Shown here: positions 1-7,007 of the stretch, piece after piece
Position numbering within the stretch: the stretch's first letter is position 1
Layout: every line of letters starts with the position of its first letter
NCBI GenBank assembly: GCA_905236225.1
Contig: CAJOPM010000074.1
Span: 1-18,324 of the forward strand
Direction of reading: 5' to 3'
From: an uncultured Eubacterium sp.
Lineage (GTDB): Bacteria; Bacillota; Clostridia; Lachnospirales; Lachnospiraceae
DNA: 18,324 bases
Program-made: the position numbers and the translations under genes
Notes under the pieces: generated by a model
Told to the model about the DNA's origin: nothing
Seen by the model: only the letters and a program-made list of their open reading frames with translations
The model's database searches: none

Positions 1-1224
1 ATTAGCAACGATTTCGTTTGTCCAGCTATCTGAATCCTTGTCATAAATCCACTGACCTGTTGTAAGAGGCTGTACTGAGTAATGCTGCTCATTGTATGCT
101 ACGGTACCGATAACAGTATCAAGGTTAAGGTTTGTAGCTGCCTCTACAAGTGCGTCTGTATCAAGTGTTCCTGCTGCATTAAGTACTGCTGCAACGATCT
201 CAACGTTTGCGTAGTTGTATCCGCATGTTGCAGGTGCATAAGAATCACCTGTCATCTCCATCCACTTAGCTCCGATGTCTGCGCATGAAGCTCCGTCGAT
301 TGAAGATACATATGGATAATCTGCTGTCCACCATGTCTCATGGCAAAGTCCGTTAGCAAGTCCGTCTGATCCAACTGAAGCAACGTCTTCTGCAAACAAT
401 GTAGCCTTAGCTACTGTGATTACCTTCGGTGAATATCCTGAAGATGCAAGCTGTTTGTAGAAAGTACCATAGTCAGATGTAAGCATAACGCCGGCGATTA
501 CATCACAACCTTCGTTCTTGATGTTATTGATGATTGATGAATAATCTGTAGCGCCTGATGTATATGCTCCCGGATCGTATGCTGTATAGCCGTTAGCTTC
601 AGCAAAATCTGAGAAAGCATTGATCATTGTCTGACCTTCAGTATCTGTAGCATGCATAACTGCTACTTTCTGGTTTGTTCCTGCCATGTCCCAAGCATCC
701 TTGAATGAGCTAAGCTCGTTCTCGGTGTTGAAACCTGCATGGAATGAATACTTGTAGTCTGATGTTGCCCAAGCTTCATCAGGTGTGTCAACTGAAAGGC
801 AAACGATTCCGGCACGCTCGCATGCTGCTGCTACAGGAACTGTAGTATCTGCAGTCTTAGATGTCATCATAAGGTCGATGCCCTTGTTGATCAGGTTGTT
901 TGCAGCTTCAGATGCTTTCGTTGCATCTGACTCTGAGTCAGCGTATACTACCTGGATAGTAGCTGCCTGGCCGTCGATTGTGATGCCTTGTGCATTAGCA
1001 CACTCTACCGCATAATCTGTGAACTCTTCACAGTTAGCTCCGAATGCTGCTAAAGCTCCGGTCTTAGGATAAACAAATCCTACTGTGACTACATTGTCAC
1101 CACCGGCTTGTGTGCCACCATCTGATGTTGCCGAATCAGATGAGTTGCCACCGCATGCTGCAAGGCCGAATACCATAACACCGGCCGCACAAAGTGCTGC
1201 AAGTCTTGCAAGTTTCTTTTTCAT
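1..1224 (-). CDS. ABC transporter substrate-binding lipoprotein, branched-chain amino acid (LivJ-like) type, 3' end outside window
   Basis: The frame is open from an ATG at 1224 to the window edge (408 codons, no stop), so the C-terminus is missing. The first 24 residues form a lipoprotein signal: MKKKLARLAAL, a hydrophobic stretch, then the lipobox LAAC with the modified Cys at residue 24 and a Gly/Ser/Asp-rich linker. The mature part starts VVTVGFVYPKTGALAAFG, typical of type-I periplasmic binding folds (Peripla_BP_6, LivJ/AmiC-like), and continues with ATDTEGQTM and a DVIAGVMLTSDYGTFYKQL strand-helix segment. It would be anchored outside the membrane and hand a small ligand to an ABC permease; amino acids are the family default, but the ligand cannot be read from sequence. 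A strong AAGGGGG ribosome site lies at 1232-1238. Codons are strongly biased to GCA, ACA, TCA and ATC, unlike the neighbours, which suggests high expression. It has its own promoter, and the permease genes are probably beyond base 1. Confidence 0.9.
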   Translation of the reverse strand, partial: MKKKLARLAALCAAGVMVFGLAACGGNSSDSATSDGGTQAGGDNVVTVGFVYPKTGALAAFGANCEEFTDYAVECANAQGITIDGQAATIQVVYADSESDATKASEAANNLINKGIDLMMTSKTADTTVPVAAACERAGIVCLSVDTPDEAWATSDYKYSFHAGFNTENELSSFKDAWDMAGTNQKVAVMHATDTEGQTMINAFSDFAEANGYTAYDPGAYTSGATDYSSIINNIKNEGCDVIAGVMLTSDYGTFYKQLASSGYSPKVITVAKATLFAEDVASVGSDGLANGLCHETWWTADYPYVSSIDGASCADIGAKWMEMTGDSYAPATCGYNYANVEIVAAVLNAAGTLDTDALVEAATNLNLDTVIGTVAYNEQHYSVQPLTTGQWIYDKDSDSWTNEIVAN

Positions 1225-1292
1225 GTTTTTTCCCCCTTATAGAAAAAGTGTACGTTTCCATCGTGCTTATTGCATTGTACTGATTGCCGAAG

Positions 1293-1337
1293 CATTGTAT
1301 TTGCTTTGTCACAGTGTATACAGCAAAATGCACAATG
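1293..1337 (-). promoter_or_regulatory. Foldable 5' leader segment of the LivJ-like gene
   Basis: Within the predicted 128-nt leader, two nested inverted repeats can pair: CATTGT with ACAATG (plus-strand 1332-1337 and 1293-1298) and TTTGCT with AGCAAA (1322-1327 and 1300-1305). They would form a two-part stem with a loop of about 16 nt. An 8-bp direct repeat, GCATTGTA on the plus strand, occurs at 1272-1279 and 1292-1299, exactly 20 bp apart. No T-run follows, so this is not an intrinsic terminator. It may be a leader structure or an operator; I do not recognise a known riboswitch class. Confidence 0.35.
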
Positions 1338-1358
1338 TTCTTCTATGAAGATGAGTTT

Positions 1359-1386
1359 ATTTTAGCATATCCACTATTTGTTTCAA
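1359..1386 (-). promoter_or_regulatory. Promoter of the LivJ-like binding-protein gene
   Basis: Read on the minus strand, TTGAAA (1381-1386) and TAAAAT (1359-1364) are separated by 16 bp, and a TG one base upstream of the -10 makes it extended (TGCTAAAAT). Transcription would begin near 1352, giving a leader of about 128 nt before the ATG at 1224. It lies immediately downstream of the terminator of the preceding minus-strand gene, so the binding protein is probably transcribed on its own from here. Confidence 0.7.
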
Positions 1387-1392
1387 CAAAAA

Positions 1393-1437
1393 AAGAAAAC
1401 ATATGGCGATTTTCATATTTTCGTCCTATGTTTTCTT
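1393..1437 (-). terminator. Intrinsic terminator after the family-1 binding-protein gene
   Basis: A perfect 11-bp inverted repeat (AAGAAAACATA at 1393-1403, TATGTTTTCTT at 1427-1437) extends by two G-C pairs with a small mismatch. On the minus strand it is followed by a run of T (complement of 1388-1394). The plus strand also has a T-run at 1440-1446, so it could work in both directions. It sits 49 bp after the stop at 1486 and just before the next promoter. Confidence 0.75.
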
Positions 1438-1485
1438 AATTTTTTCTAGTTACCAAACAGTAACCATATGTTCTTGCAGGGTGTT

Positions 1486-2799
1486 TTATCTTATATCATC
1501 CGCTGCATCTATAAACCGGTCGGCATCATATTCGGTAGCATAGAGCTTTTTGGTGATATTAAGCCACGTGGAGCCTTGCGTATATTGAAGAAGGGCATAC
1601 AAATCAGGCGCCTCATGTTTTGAATTAAAAAGCATGGTCTTTAGGCTAAGCACGGGATCGGGCAGCACAGCAGGTGAAATCAGATTCTTTCTGGTAATAT
1701 CTATATAACCATACTCTTCAACGCTAATTTTATTTACCCTCTTTGCGTATTCTATGCTTATTTGCGCCGCCTCTTGCTGAAAACTGCTGTAAGCGCTTAT
1801 ACACAGTCCGGGTTTTAGAGTGTAATTTACCGCCAGCTGATACTTGTAATAGTCATCTTTATATTCTTCGTTTGCAGTAGGATATGCCATCATATCAAGA
1901 GTCCCATCCTGCATATTGTCCATAAGATAATATACTATTGTCGATTGATGCGGCAAAAAGACGGCCTCGTTTGATATGAATTTCTCAAGAGCCTCTTCCT
2001 CTCCGATATCCATATAATTCTCTCCAAACGCCCCCATATCTACAAGCTTTTCTATATTTTTGGCAGCTTCTTTAAATGTATTATCGCTTATTGAATTTGT
2101 ATTATCATAAATACCATCCAATGCATAAGGATCGAGTGCATTTACCGCAGCACAATAAAAGAGTTCTCCGATCCAGGCATCTTTTTCCGCCAGCTGAATC
2201 GGCGTATAAGATGTATTATGTTTTTTGTTATAGGATATGATTTTTTTTGCTGCAGCTTGCAAATCTTCCCATGTTTCGGGCTGCTTAATGCCTATCTCTT
2301 TCATAATGTCGGTATTTTCATAAAGCACCGCATATGCTTCGGGAAAGCACGGTATTATATAGTTATTACCATCCTTGTAGGGCACAAGATAAGTATCCTT
2401 AAAAAGCGCATCCGACCCCTCTACATATGACTGCACGGGTATGCAAGCCTGCGCCTCAAAGAGCTGATCGGGATATTCTCCGCCGTAAACAGTAAAAATA
2501 TCGGGCAGTTCCTTGCTCGCCACCGCAATATTAAGTTTATCTTGAATTTCCTGCTTAGAGTATGTCTTCAGCGTAATATCATAGCCATATTCATCCGCAA
2601 GATCTTCCCAGATTGTCGCGTAATAATCACCCGGCACGTTGTAATCTAAAAACGTCCATATTTCAAGTGATACCCCTTTATCATCAGCATCAGCTGTATT
2701 ATCCGATATATCCTGTTGTTTATCACCAGATGCGCATGATGATAATATTCCTATCATCGCTGCAAAGAGTATAATCGCAGCTATATTAACCTTTCTCAT
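1486..2799 (-). CDS. Extracellular solute-binding lipoprotein, family 1 (sugar type), orphan
   Basis: This 437-residue lipoprotein belongs by its overall pattern to the family-1 (carbohydrate-type) solute-binding proteins. The signal MRKVNIAAIILFAAMIGILSSC ends in lipobox LSSC, with Cys22 as lipid anchor, followed by a Ser/Asp-rich linker. The mature part has the usual landmarks: VSLEIWTFLDYN at the N-terminus, KLNIAVASKELPDIFTVYG (ligand-pocket entry), YIIPCFPEAYAVLYENTDIMKEIGIKQPETWEDLQAAAKKI, and a late FLPHQSTIVYYL region. I chose the ATG at 2799 because GGAGG (2807-2811) sits at proper spacing and the lipoprotein signal begins there; upstream in-frame residues read as untranslated leader. 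No permease or ATPase gene is next to it. Its divergent neighbour is a YesM-type sensor kinase. It may therefore serve as a ligand-binding accessory to that kinase, or share a permease encoded elsewhere. The ligand is unknown; a sugar or oligosaccharide is the family default. Confidence 0.88.
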   Translation of the reverse strand: MRKVNIAAIILFAAMIGILSSCASGDKQQDISDNTADADDKGVSLEIWTFLDYNVPGDYYATIWEDLADEYGYDITLKTYSKQEIQDKLNIAVASKELPDIFTVYGGEYPDQLFEAQACIPVQSYVEGSDALFKDTYLVPYKDGNNYIIPCFPEAYAVLYENTDIMKEIGIKQPETWEDLQAAAKKIISYNKKHNTSYTPIQLAEKDAWIGELFYCAAVNALDPYALDGIYDNTNSISDNTFKEAAKNIEKLVDMGAFGENYMDIGEEEALEKFISNEAVFLPHQSTIVYYLMDNMQDGTLDMMAYPTANEEYKDDYYKYQLAVNYTLKPGLCISAYSSFQQEAAQISIEYAKRVNKISVEEYGYIDITRKNLISPAVLPDPVLSLKTMLFNSKHEAPDLYALLQYTQGSTWLNITKKLYATEYDADRFIDAADDIR

Positions 2800-2812
2800 A
2801 GTCCGCCTCCGA

Positions 2813-2841
2813 TTGCCATTTTTCTTTTGGTATTGTATCAT
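2813..2841 (+). promoter_or_regulatory. Promoter of the YesM-type kinase gene
   Basis: TTGCCA (2813-2818) and TATCAT (2836-2841) are separated by exactly 17 bp, each with one mismatch to consensus. Transcription would start near 2848. This gives a leader of about 165 nt containing the entire inverted-repeat element at 2869-2998 before the kinase ATG at 3013. Confidence 0.6.
2832..2840 (-). promoter_or_regulatory. Extended -10 box of the orphan binding-protein gene
   Basis: On the minus strand the 9-mer TGATACAAT matches the extended -10 consensus TGnTATAAT with one mismatch. No convincing -35 is present at 16-18 bp. Start would be near 2825, about 26 nt before the ATG at 2799. It overlaps the -10 of the divergent yesM promoter, so the two polymerases should compete for the site. 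Confidence 0.45.
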
Positions 2842-2868
2842 AATATGCACAAACACTGATAGCAAAAC

Positions 2869-2998
2869 TATATCTCAGACGAGATGCCCCCCCGCCTCTA
2901 AGCAAAGCATAGGCGGAGGAGAGAAACTTGTCTCAGGCGGGGTTCCCTAAAGGACTAGGAATGCTAAGCATTCCGTCGCAATCTCCGTCTGAGATATA
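2869..2998 (+). promoter_or_regulatory. Complex inverted-repeat element; likely structured 5' leader of the YesM-type kinase
   Basis: The outer arms are TATATCTCAGACG (2869-2881) and CGTCTGAGATATA (2986-2998), a perfect 13-bp pairing that continues as AGAT (2882-2885) with ATCT (2981-2984) across one bulged base. Each arm can also fold on itself: ATCTC-AGAC-GAGAT (2872-2885) and ATCTC-CGTCT-GAGAT (2981-2995), and their loops are complementary. Inside lie CCGCCT (2892-2897) pairing with AGGCGG (2911-2916), the alternative CCCCGCCT (2890-2897) with AGGCGGGG (2935-2942), a GAGA/TCTC hairpin (2921-2934), and a perfect GGAATGC-TAA-GCATTCC hairpin (2958-2974). The 3' arm ends 4 bases before the GGAG ribosome site (3003-3006). 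The mutually exclusive pairings suggest a switch-like RNA. A small TA-flanked mobile repeat (MITE-like) is the main alternative. I do not recognise a known family. Confidence 0.6.
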
Positions 2999-3012
2999 CT
3001 TTGGAGTTTTAT

Positions 3013-4848
3013 ATGTTCAGCAAAAAAGAAAGTAAAGCAAAATCACCAAATCTAAGAGAAAATGCATCTTTTCAGCGAAGATTGCAATTTTCTTTTCTTT
3101 ATATTGCTCTTCCTGTAATAATTGTAATTGCTATAGGCTTTTTCTTTTTGCTCAGATTAAATGTTGACAGATCCATAGTATCCAATCAGGAGTCTTCGGT
3201 TGAATCTATATCCAATCAGCTTGGCAATATAATAGACGATACCAAAAATATCTCTCACGAGATTTTATACAATTCAGAGGTACAATCTTTGCTAACTGAT
3301 GCTCTCTCCGGCGAAAGATACCCGGACGAGACTCAGGCAGCATATTATATCAATAACTTTATTTCGGAAAGGGAATATATAAAGAGCATTATATTAACAA
3401 GCGTCGATCATACCGTGTTTTCATCGGCTAAAACATTTTCATATCAGTCTTCATTTTCTGATATAGAAAAAAAATGGTGGTTTAACTCTATGACTTCGGG
3501 TACCAATGCATACGGATGGTACGCTATGGCAGATGCGCCATTAGGTCTTAATGAACTATCAAACGGAACCGCTCAGGATGAAAACAATATTGTTCTTGCG
3601 CGCCCTATCTACAGCCTTACCGATTATAAGACCAAACTCGGTTATGAGATCATATACCTTGATGGCGACTATATCAATCAAATATGGGAAAGCTGCGATA
3701 TCGGAAATACTACAAACATTATGCTTTTTGATGAATCAGGTAACTTTCTTGCAACAAACAGCACCGGGCATGACTATTCGGATATCCTAAGCTCTGCTGA
3801 TGAAAACAGCGGTCTTATTTATTATGCGGGTTACAGATACGTCTATTCGAAAATCCATTTAGAAGCTTCTAATATGGACTGCGTCATGATAACTCCTTAT
3901 GAAGAAGTTAATGACTCCCTTAAGATTATCAGATTAGAGACGCTCTTTATCATACTTGTCTTTATTCTGGTGCTTTTCTTCTTGTCTCGCACGAATTCGG
4001 CAAATATCGCAAGACCTATAATCGCACTCTCAAGGGTAATGGACTCATATCAGGGCAACAAAGATGACGAAACCGATATGGATTTGCCCGATATATCAAA
4101 ATATGACTTAAGAAGCGATGAAATCGGTCAAATTTTTAGATCCTTTGAAGAGATGAAAGAGCGTATCAACTCTCTTATTAATGAAGTATACATCACAGAT
4201 CTGGAAAAAAAGGATGCTCAATTAGCCCTTTTGCAAAGTCAGATCAACCCTCATTTTTTGTATAATACTCTTGATTCTATCAACTGGGTTGCGCTTGAAA
4301 ACGATCAAGATCAGATAAGCGAGATGGTAACTGCGCTTTCCGATCTGTTTCGGCTCTCTCTTACCAAAGACTCAAGCTCTTATATAGAGCTTTCGCATGA
4401 GCTTAACTATGTCGAAAGTTATCTTACGCTTCAAAAAATACGTTATGAAGATAAGCTAAACTATATCTTTAATACGCCTTCTGATATCAAAGGTATATAT
4501 GTGCCCAAATTTATATTGCAGCCTCTTGTTGAAAACGCACTTAAACATGCTTCGAGCGAAGATGGCGGCGGCATAATAGAAGTAAACACTTCCATTTCGT
4601 GGATTATATCCATAGAGATAATCAATGGCGGATGTGATATAGATCTTGATAAAATGAAGGCTCTTACAGATTTTAACTCCGATAAGAACTTTAGCATAGT
4701 CTCATTTGAAGGCGAGGGCTACGGCGTCAGAAACATTAACAGACGCATCAAAATATTGTGCGGCAACTCCTTTGGTCTTACCTACACCGTAAAAGATAAC
4801 CGTACAATATGCCACCTTACGCTTCCGCTTAAATTTACCAACGATTAA
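3013..4848 (+). CDS. YesM/LytS-type sensor histidine kinase (His_kinase family)
   Basis: A 611-residue membrane sensor kinase. TM1 spans about residues 27-47 and TM2 about 310-326, enclosing a ~260-residue extracytoplasmic sensor region of the Cache-like size seen in YesM proteins. A HAMP-like linker follows (ANIARPIIALSRVM). The transmitter has the His_kinase signature QSQINPHFLYNTLDSINW with phosphoacceptor His414, an N-box LQPLVENALKH around Asn508, and a G-box GEGYGVRNINRRI from Gly567. Known relatives phosphorylate AraC-type YesN regulators in sugar and polysaccharide uptake. I start at ATG 3013 because GGAG (3003-3006) lies 6 nt upstream; an in-frame TTG at 3001 overlaps that site. It is divergent from an orphan solute-binding lipoprotein and convergent with a YesN-type regulator gene. 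The partnership of the three is inferred from proximity. All catalytic motifs look intact. Confidence 0.92.
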   Translation: MFSKKESKAKSPNLRENASFQRRLQFSFLYIALPVIIVIAIGFFFLLRLNVDRSIVSNQESSVESISNQLGNIIDDTKNISHEILYNSEVQSLLTDALSGERYPDETQAAYYINNFISEREYIKSIILTSVDHTVFSSAKTFSYQSSFSDIEKKWWFNSMTSGTNAYGWYAMADAPLGLNELSNGTAQDENNIVLARPIYSLTDYKTKLGYEIIYLDGDYINQIWESCDIGNTTNIMLFDESGNFLATNSTGHDYSDILSSADENSGLIYYAGYRYVYSKIHLEASNMDCVMITPYEEVNDSLKIIRLETLFIILVFILVLFFLSRTNSANIARPIIALSRVMDSYQGNKDDETDMDLPDISKYDLRSDEIGQIFRSFEEMKERINSLINEVYITDLEKKDAQLALLQSQINPHFLYNTLDSINWVALENDQDQISEMVTALSDLFRLSLTKDSSSYIELSHELNYVESYLTLQKIRYEDKLNYIFNTPSDIKGIYVPKFILQPLVENALKHASSEDGGGIIEVNTSISWIISIEIINGGCDIDLDKMKALTDFNSDKNFSIVSFEGEGYGVRNINRRIKILCGNSFGLTYTVKDNRTICHLTLPLKFTND

Positions 4849-4878
4849 GCAGCGCCTCGCAATATGCGCAGGCGCTGC
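4849..4878 (+). terminator. Intrinsic terminator of the YesM-type kinase gene
   Basis: GCAGCGCCT (4849-4857) pairs perfectly with AGGCGCTGC (4870-4878), beginning directly after the stop codon, and CGC/GCG can extend the stem. On the plus strand a T-rich tract follows (4881-4907). That tract lies inside the 3' end of the convergent regulator gene, where it encodes the Lys/Glu-rich tail. The minus strand lacks a T-run after the stem, so termination is probably mainly of plus-strand transcripts. Confidence 0.75.
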
Positions 4879-4881
4879 CAT

Positions 4882-6456
4882 TTATACTTTTTCTTTTTTT
4901 CTGTATCCTGATAGAGTTTCTCCTGTGTTTTCTTTAAATATTTTTGAAAAGTATGCATAATCGTTAAAGCCTACGGCTTTTGATATTTCGCTTACTTTCA
5001 TATTGGTATCCGTAAGCATCTTTTTTGCTTTTGATATTCTAACTCCGGTGACGTAATGCGTAAATGTTACGCCCATCTCTTTTCTAAACAGGCTGCACAG
5101 ATAATTCTTGCTGATCGCACATTGCTGCGCAACATCCTGCTGCGAGAGATTATCCATATAATGTTCGGCTATATAATCGAGAGCTTTTACAAGCGCATGT
5201 GAAGATAATCCGCTTTCTTTGTTGGCTATAAGATTAGCCATCATAAAAGCTCTTTCTTCAATCATCTTGCGGTTTTCCTTAAGAGATTTATATTCATCTC
5301 TTATCTTCTTTAAGTCAAGCTCGCCGCGCAAAATAAAATACTCATCCGGTTCGTATTTATTTTGCATAAGGAACATTCTAAGCAATATCATATATGTAAT
5401 ACTTGCATAAAAATCCATTGAAACGCTGCTCATCTTGCTGTCTTCGCTATATATCTGATCGAGCGCTTTTGTGATATTCTCAGATGAGCCTATCTCTATA
5501 GCTCTAAAGAGATCTTCCATCTTGCTGTAGGGCAGTTCGATATTTTCCTTACTCATCACTCCGGTGTTATGAAGCTTAGCTTCAGCTATAAATATCTGAT
5601 TGTTACACTGCGTATTTGCTTCAAAGAGACTGCCAAGTCCGGCATGTATCTCGCTGATTCCGGGAATCAGCTCACAGCCTCTCTTTTTTGCATTGTAGCA
5701 AAAATCCATAAGAAAATTCCTGGCTTCTTTTTGCGTTGCTTGCGTAACAGCTCCCAAATAAAAGAAGATACTCTCATCATTTTCAAATGTAAATACCTTA
5801 ATCGATTCAGGAAGACTTGTGCATATATCATTCTTAATGCTATCTACGACAAATGCAAAATCCTTGTCTGAGGGAATAGATACAAGTTCAATTCTTGCCA
5901 GTGCAAACGATCCTCTTTCCACTTCGCTGCCAAGCTGCTCGCATAAAATATTTATATCGGCATCAAGCCTGTCTTTACTTTCAACCAAATTTAAAAACGA
6001 GCGGTTCTTAAGCTCTTCGTTTTTGTCTTTGGCAAAATCTTCAAGGTAAGCATAATACTCGTTTTCTTTATTTTTGTCGGCGATTTTTTTGTACATCTTA
6101 TCAATCATCGCCGTAAAATCCTTTTTCTTAACAGGTTTTAAGATGTAATCGGATATTCCTATCTTCATTGCTTCCTTGGCAAACTCAAAATCCGAATATC
6201 CCGAAAAAATTACGATTTCAAGGTTAGGGAGCTTGCTCTTAGCCGCTTTGGAAAACTCGATGCCGTTCATCTTGGGCATCTTGATATCCGTAATCACCAA
6301 ATCGGGATTGATTGATTCTATATCTTCTAAAAGCTTTAATGGCTCTTCGTAAATAGCCGCTATTTCAAACCCCATCTTTGGCAAGTCAAAAACTTTTTGA
6401 ATTCCTCTTGATACATTCTTCTCATCATCTAATAGAACCAGCTTATATAACTTCAT
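4882..6456 (-). CDS. YesN-type response regulator (REC + AraC-family DNA-binding domain)
   Basis: A 524-residue regulator. The receiver domain occupies about residues 1-120, with acidic pocket DD (10-11), phosphoacceptor Asp57 in LVITDIKMPKMNG, switch IFSGYSDFEFA and Lys in DYILKPVKKKD. A long, poorly conserved middle region follows (about 125-410). The last ~100 residues are an AraC/XylS double helix-turn-helix (LSQQDVAQQCAISKNYLCSLFRKEMG and VSEISKAVGFNDYAYFSKIFKENTG). It is expected to bind DNA when phosphorylated, most simply by the YesM-type kinase at 3013-4848. The start at ATG 6456 is chosen because it forms an ATGA overlap with the rfbC stop and has GGAG 9 nt upstream; the in-frame TTG at 6471 is less likely. 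It is thus the last gene of an rfbA-rfbC-yesN unit, unusual for a YesN regulator, which more often adjoins its kinase or a sugar transporter. Confidence 0.92.
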   Translation of the reverse strand: MKLYKLVLLDDEKNVSRGIQKVFDLPKMGFEIAAIYEEPLKLLEDIESINPDLVITDIKMPKMNGIEFSKAAKSKLPNLEIVIFSGYSDFEFAKEAMKIGISDYILKPVKKKDFTAMIDKMYKKIADKNKENEYYAYLEDFAKDKNEELKNRSFLNLVESKDRLDADINILCEQLGSEVERGSFALARIELVSIPSDKDFAFVVDSIKNDICTSLPESIKVFTFENDESIFFYLGAVTQATQKEARNFLMDFCYNAKKRGCELIPGISEIHAGLGSLFEANTQCNNQIFIAEAKLHNTGVMSKENIELPYSKMEDLFRAIEIGSSENITKALDQIYSEDSKMSSVSMDFYASITYMILLRMFLMQNKYEPDEYFILRGELDLKKIRDEYKSLKENRKMIEERAFMMANLIANKESGLSSHALVKALDYIAEHYMDNLSQQDVAQQCAISKNYLCSLFRKEMGVTFTHYVTGVRISKAKKMLTDTNMKVSEISKAVGFNDYAYFSKIFKENTGETLSGYRKKEKV

Positions 6457-7007
6457 GGCAATCCACTCCAATGTCTGTCTTTGTCAGATAATATCAAATC
6501 CTCTTTTTTCATTCCATCGGGCATCGGCCACTTAATCCCTATCAAAGGATCGTCCCAGGCTATTCCTCCCTCATCATTCGGATGATAAAAATCTGCAACC
6601 TTGTACGAAAATTCAGCATAGTCAGAAAGCACAATAAAACCATGAGCAAAATTTTTCGGTATAAAAAGCTGTTTTTTATTTTCAGCGGAAAGATATGTGC
6701 CATACCACTTACCGTAAGTAGAAGAGCCTTCCCTGATATCCACCGCTACGTCAAATACTTCTCCATTTATTACCCGTACCAGCTTTTCCTGCGGATATTT
6801 AATCTGATAATGCAGGCCTCTTAGAACTCCTTTTACGGATGATGACTGATTATCCTGCACAAAAACGCAGCCTATTTTTGCCTCTTTAAAATCATTGTAA
6901 TTGTAAGTTTCCATAAAATAACCGCGTTCATCTTTAAAAACAGCAGGTTCAATAAGCTTTAGTCCTTCTATGCCGCCGCAGTTATCATATACTTGTATTT
7001 TCCCCAT
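6453..7007 (-). CDS. rfbC: dTDP-4-dehydrorhamnose 3,5-epimerase (RmlC)
   Basis: A 184-residue cupin-fold epimerase of the usual RmlC length. In the dTDP-L-rhamnose pathway this enzyme converts dTDP-4-dehydro-6-deoxyglucose to its L-lyxo epimer in the cytoplasm. Visible landmarks are FKDERGYFMET near the N-terminus, the VLRGLHYQ motif with catalytic-type His66, PQEKLVRVINGEVFDVAVDIR, KQLFIPKNFAHGF with His122, SYKVADFYHP with candidate catalytic Tyr, and WDDPLIGIKWP. Its ATG shares one base with the rfbA stop (TAATG), and its TGA overlaps the next gene's ATG (ATGA), so the three products should be translationally coupled. rfbB and rfbD, needed to make dTDP-rhamnose, are not in the window and presumably lie elsewhere. 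Epimerases for other dTDP-sugars are close relatives, so the final sugar is not certain. Confidence 0.93.
   Translation of the reverse strand: MGKIQVYDNCGGIEGLKLIEPAVFKDERGYFMETYNYNDFKEAKIGCVFVQDNQSSSVKGVLRGLHYQIKYPQEKLVRVINGEVFDVAVDIREGSSTYGKWYGTYLSAENKKQLFIPKNFAHGFIVLSDYAEFSYKVADFYHPNDEGGIAWDDPLIGIKWPMPDGMKKEDLILSDKDRHWSGLP

Noticed and set aside
82..1015. Plus-strand frames of 68 and 76 codons
   Set aside because: Lie antisense to the clear solute-binding protein frame; Cys/Ser-rich shadow translations without ribosome sites.
1136..1333. Minus-strand 65-codon frame in the leader of the LivJ-like gene, running into its coding region, possible leader peptide
   Set aside because: Starts at GTG with no good ribosome site, overlaps the real gene in another frame and has no recognisable composition or stall sequence.
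2800..2865. 22 extra N-terminal residues on the orphan binding protein
   Set aside because: They would bury the lipoprotein signal, and GGAGG at 2807-2811 fits the ATG at 2799.
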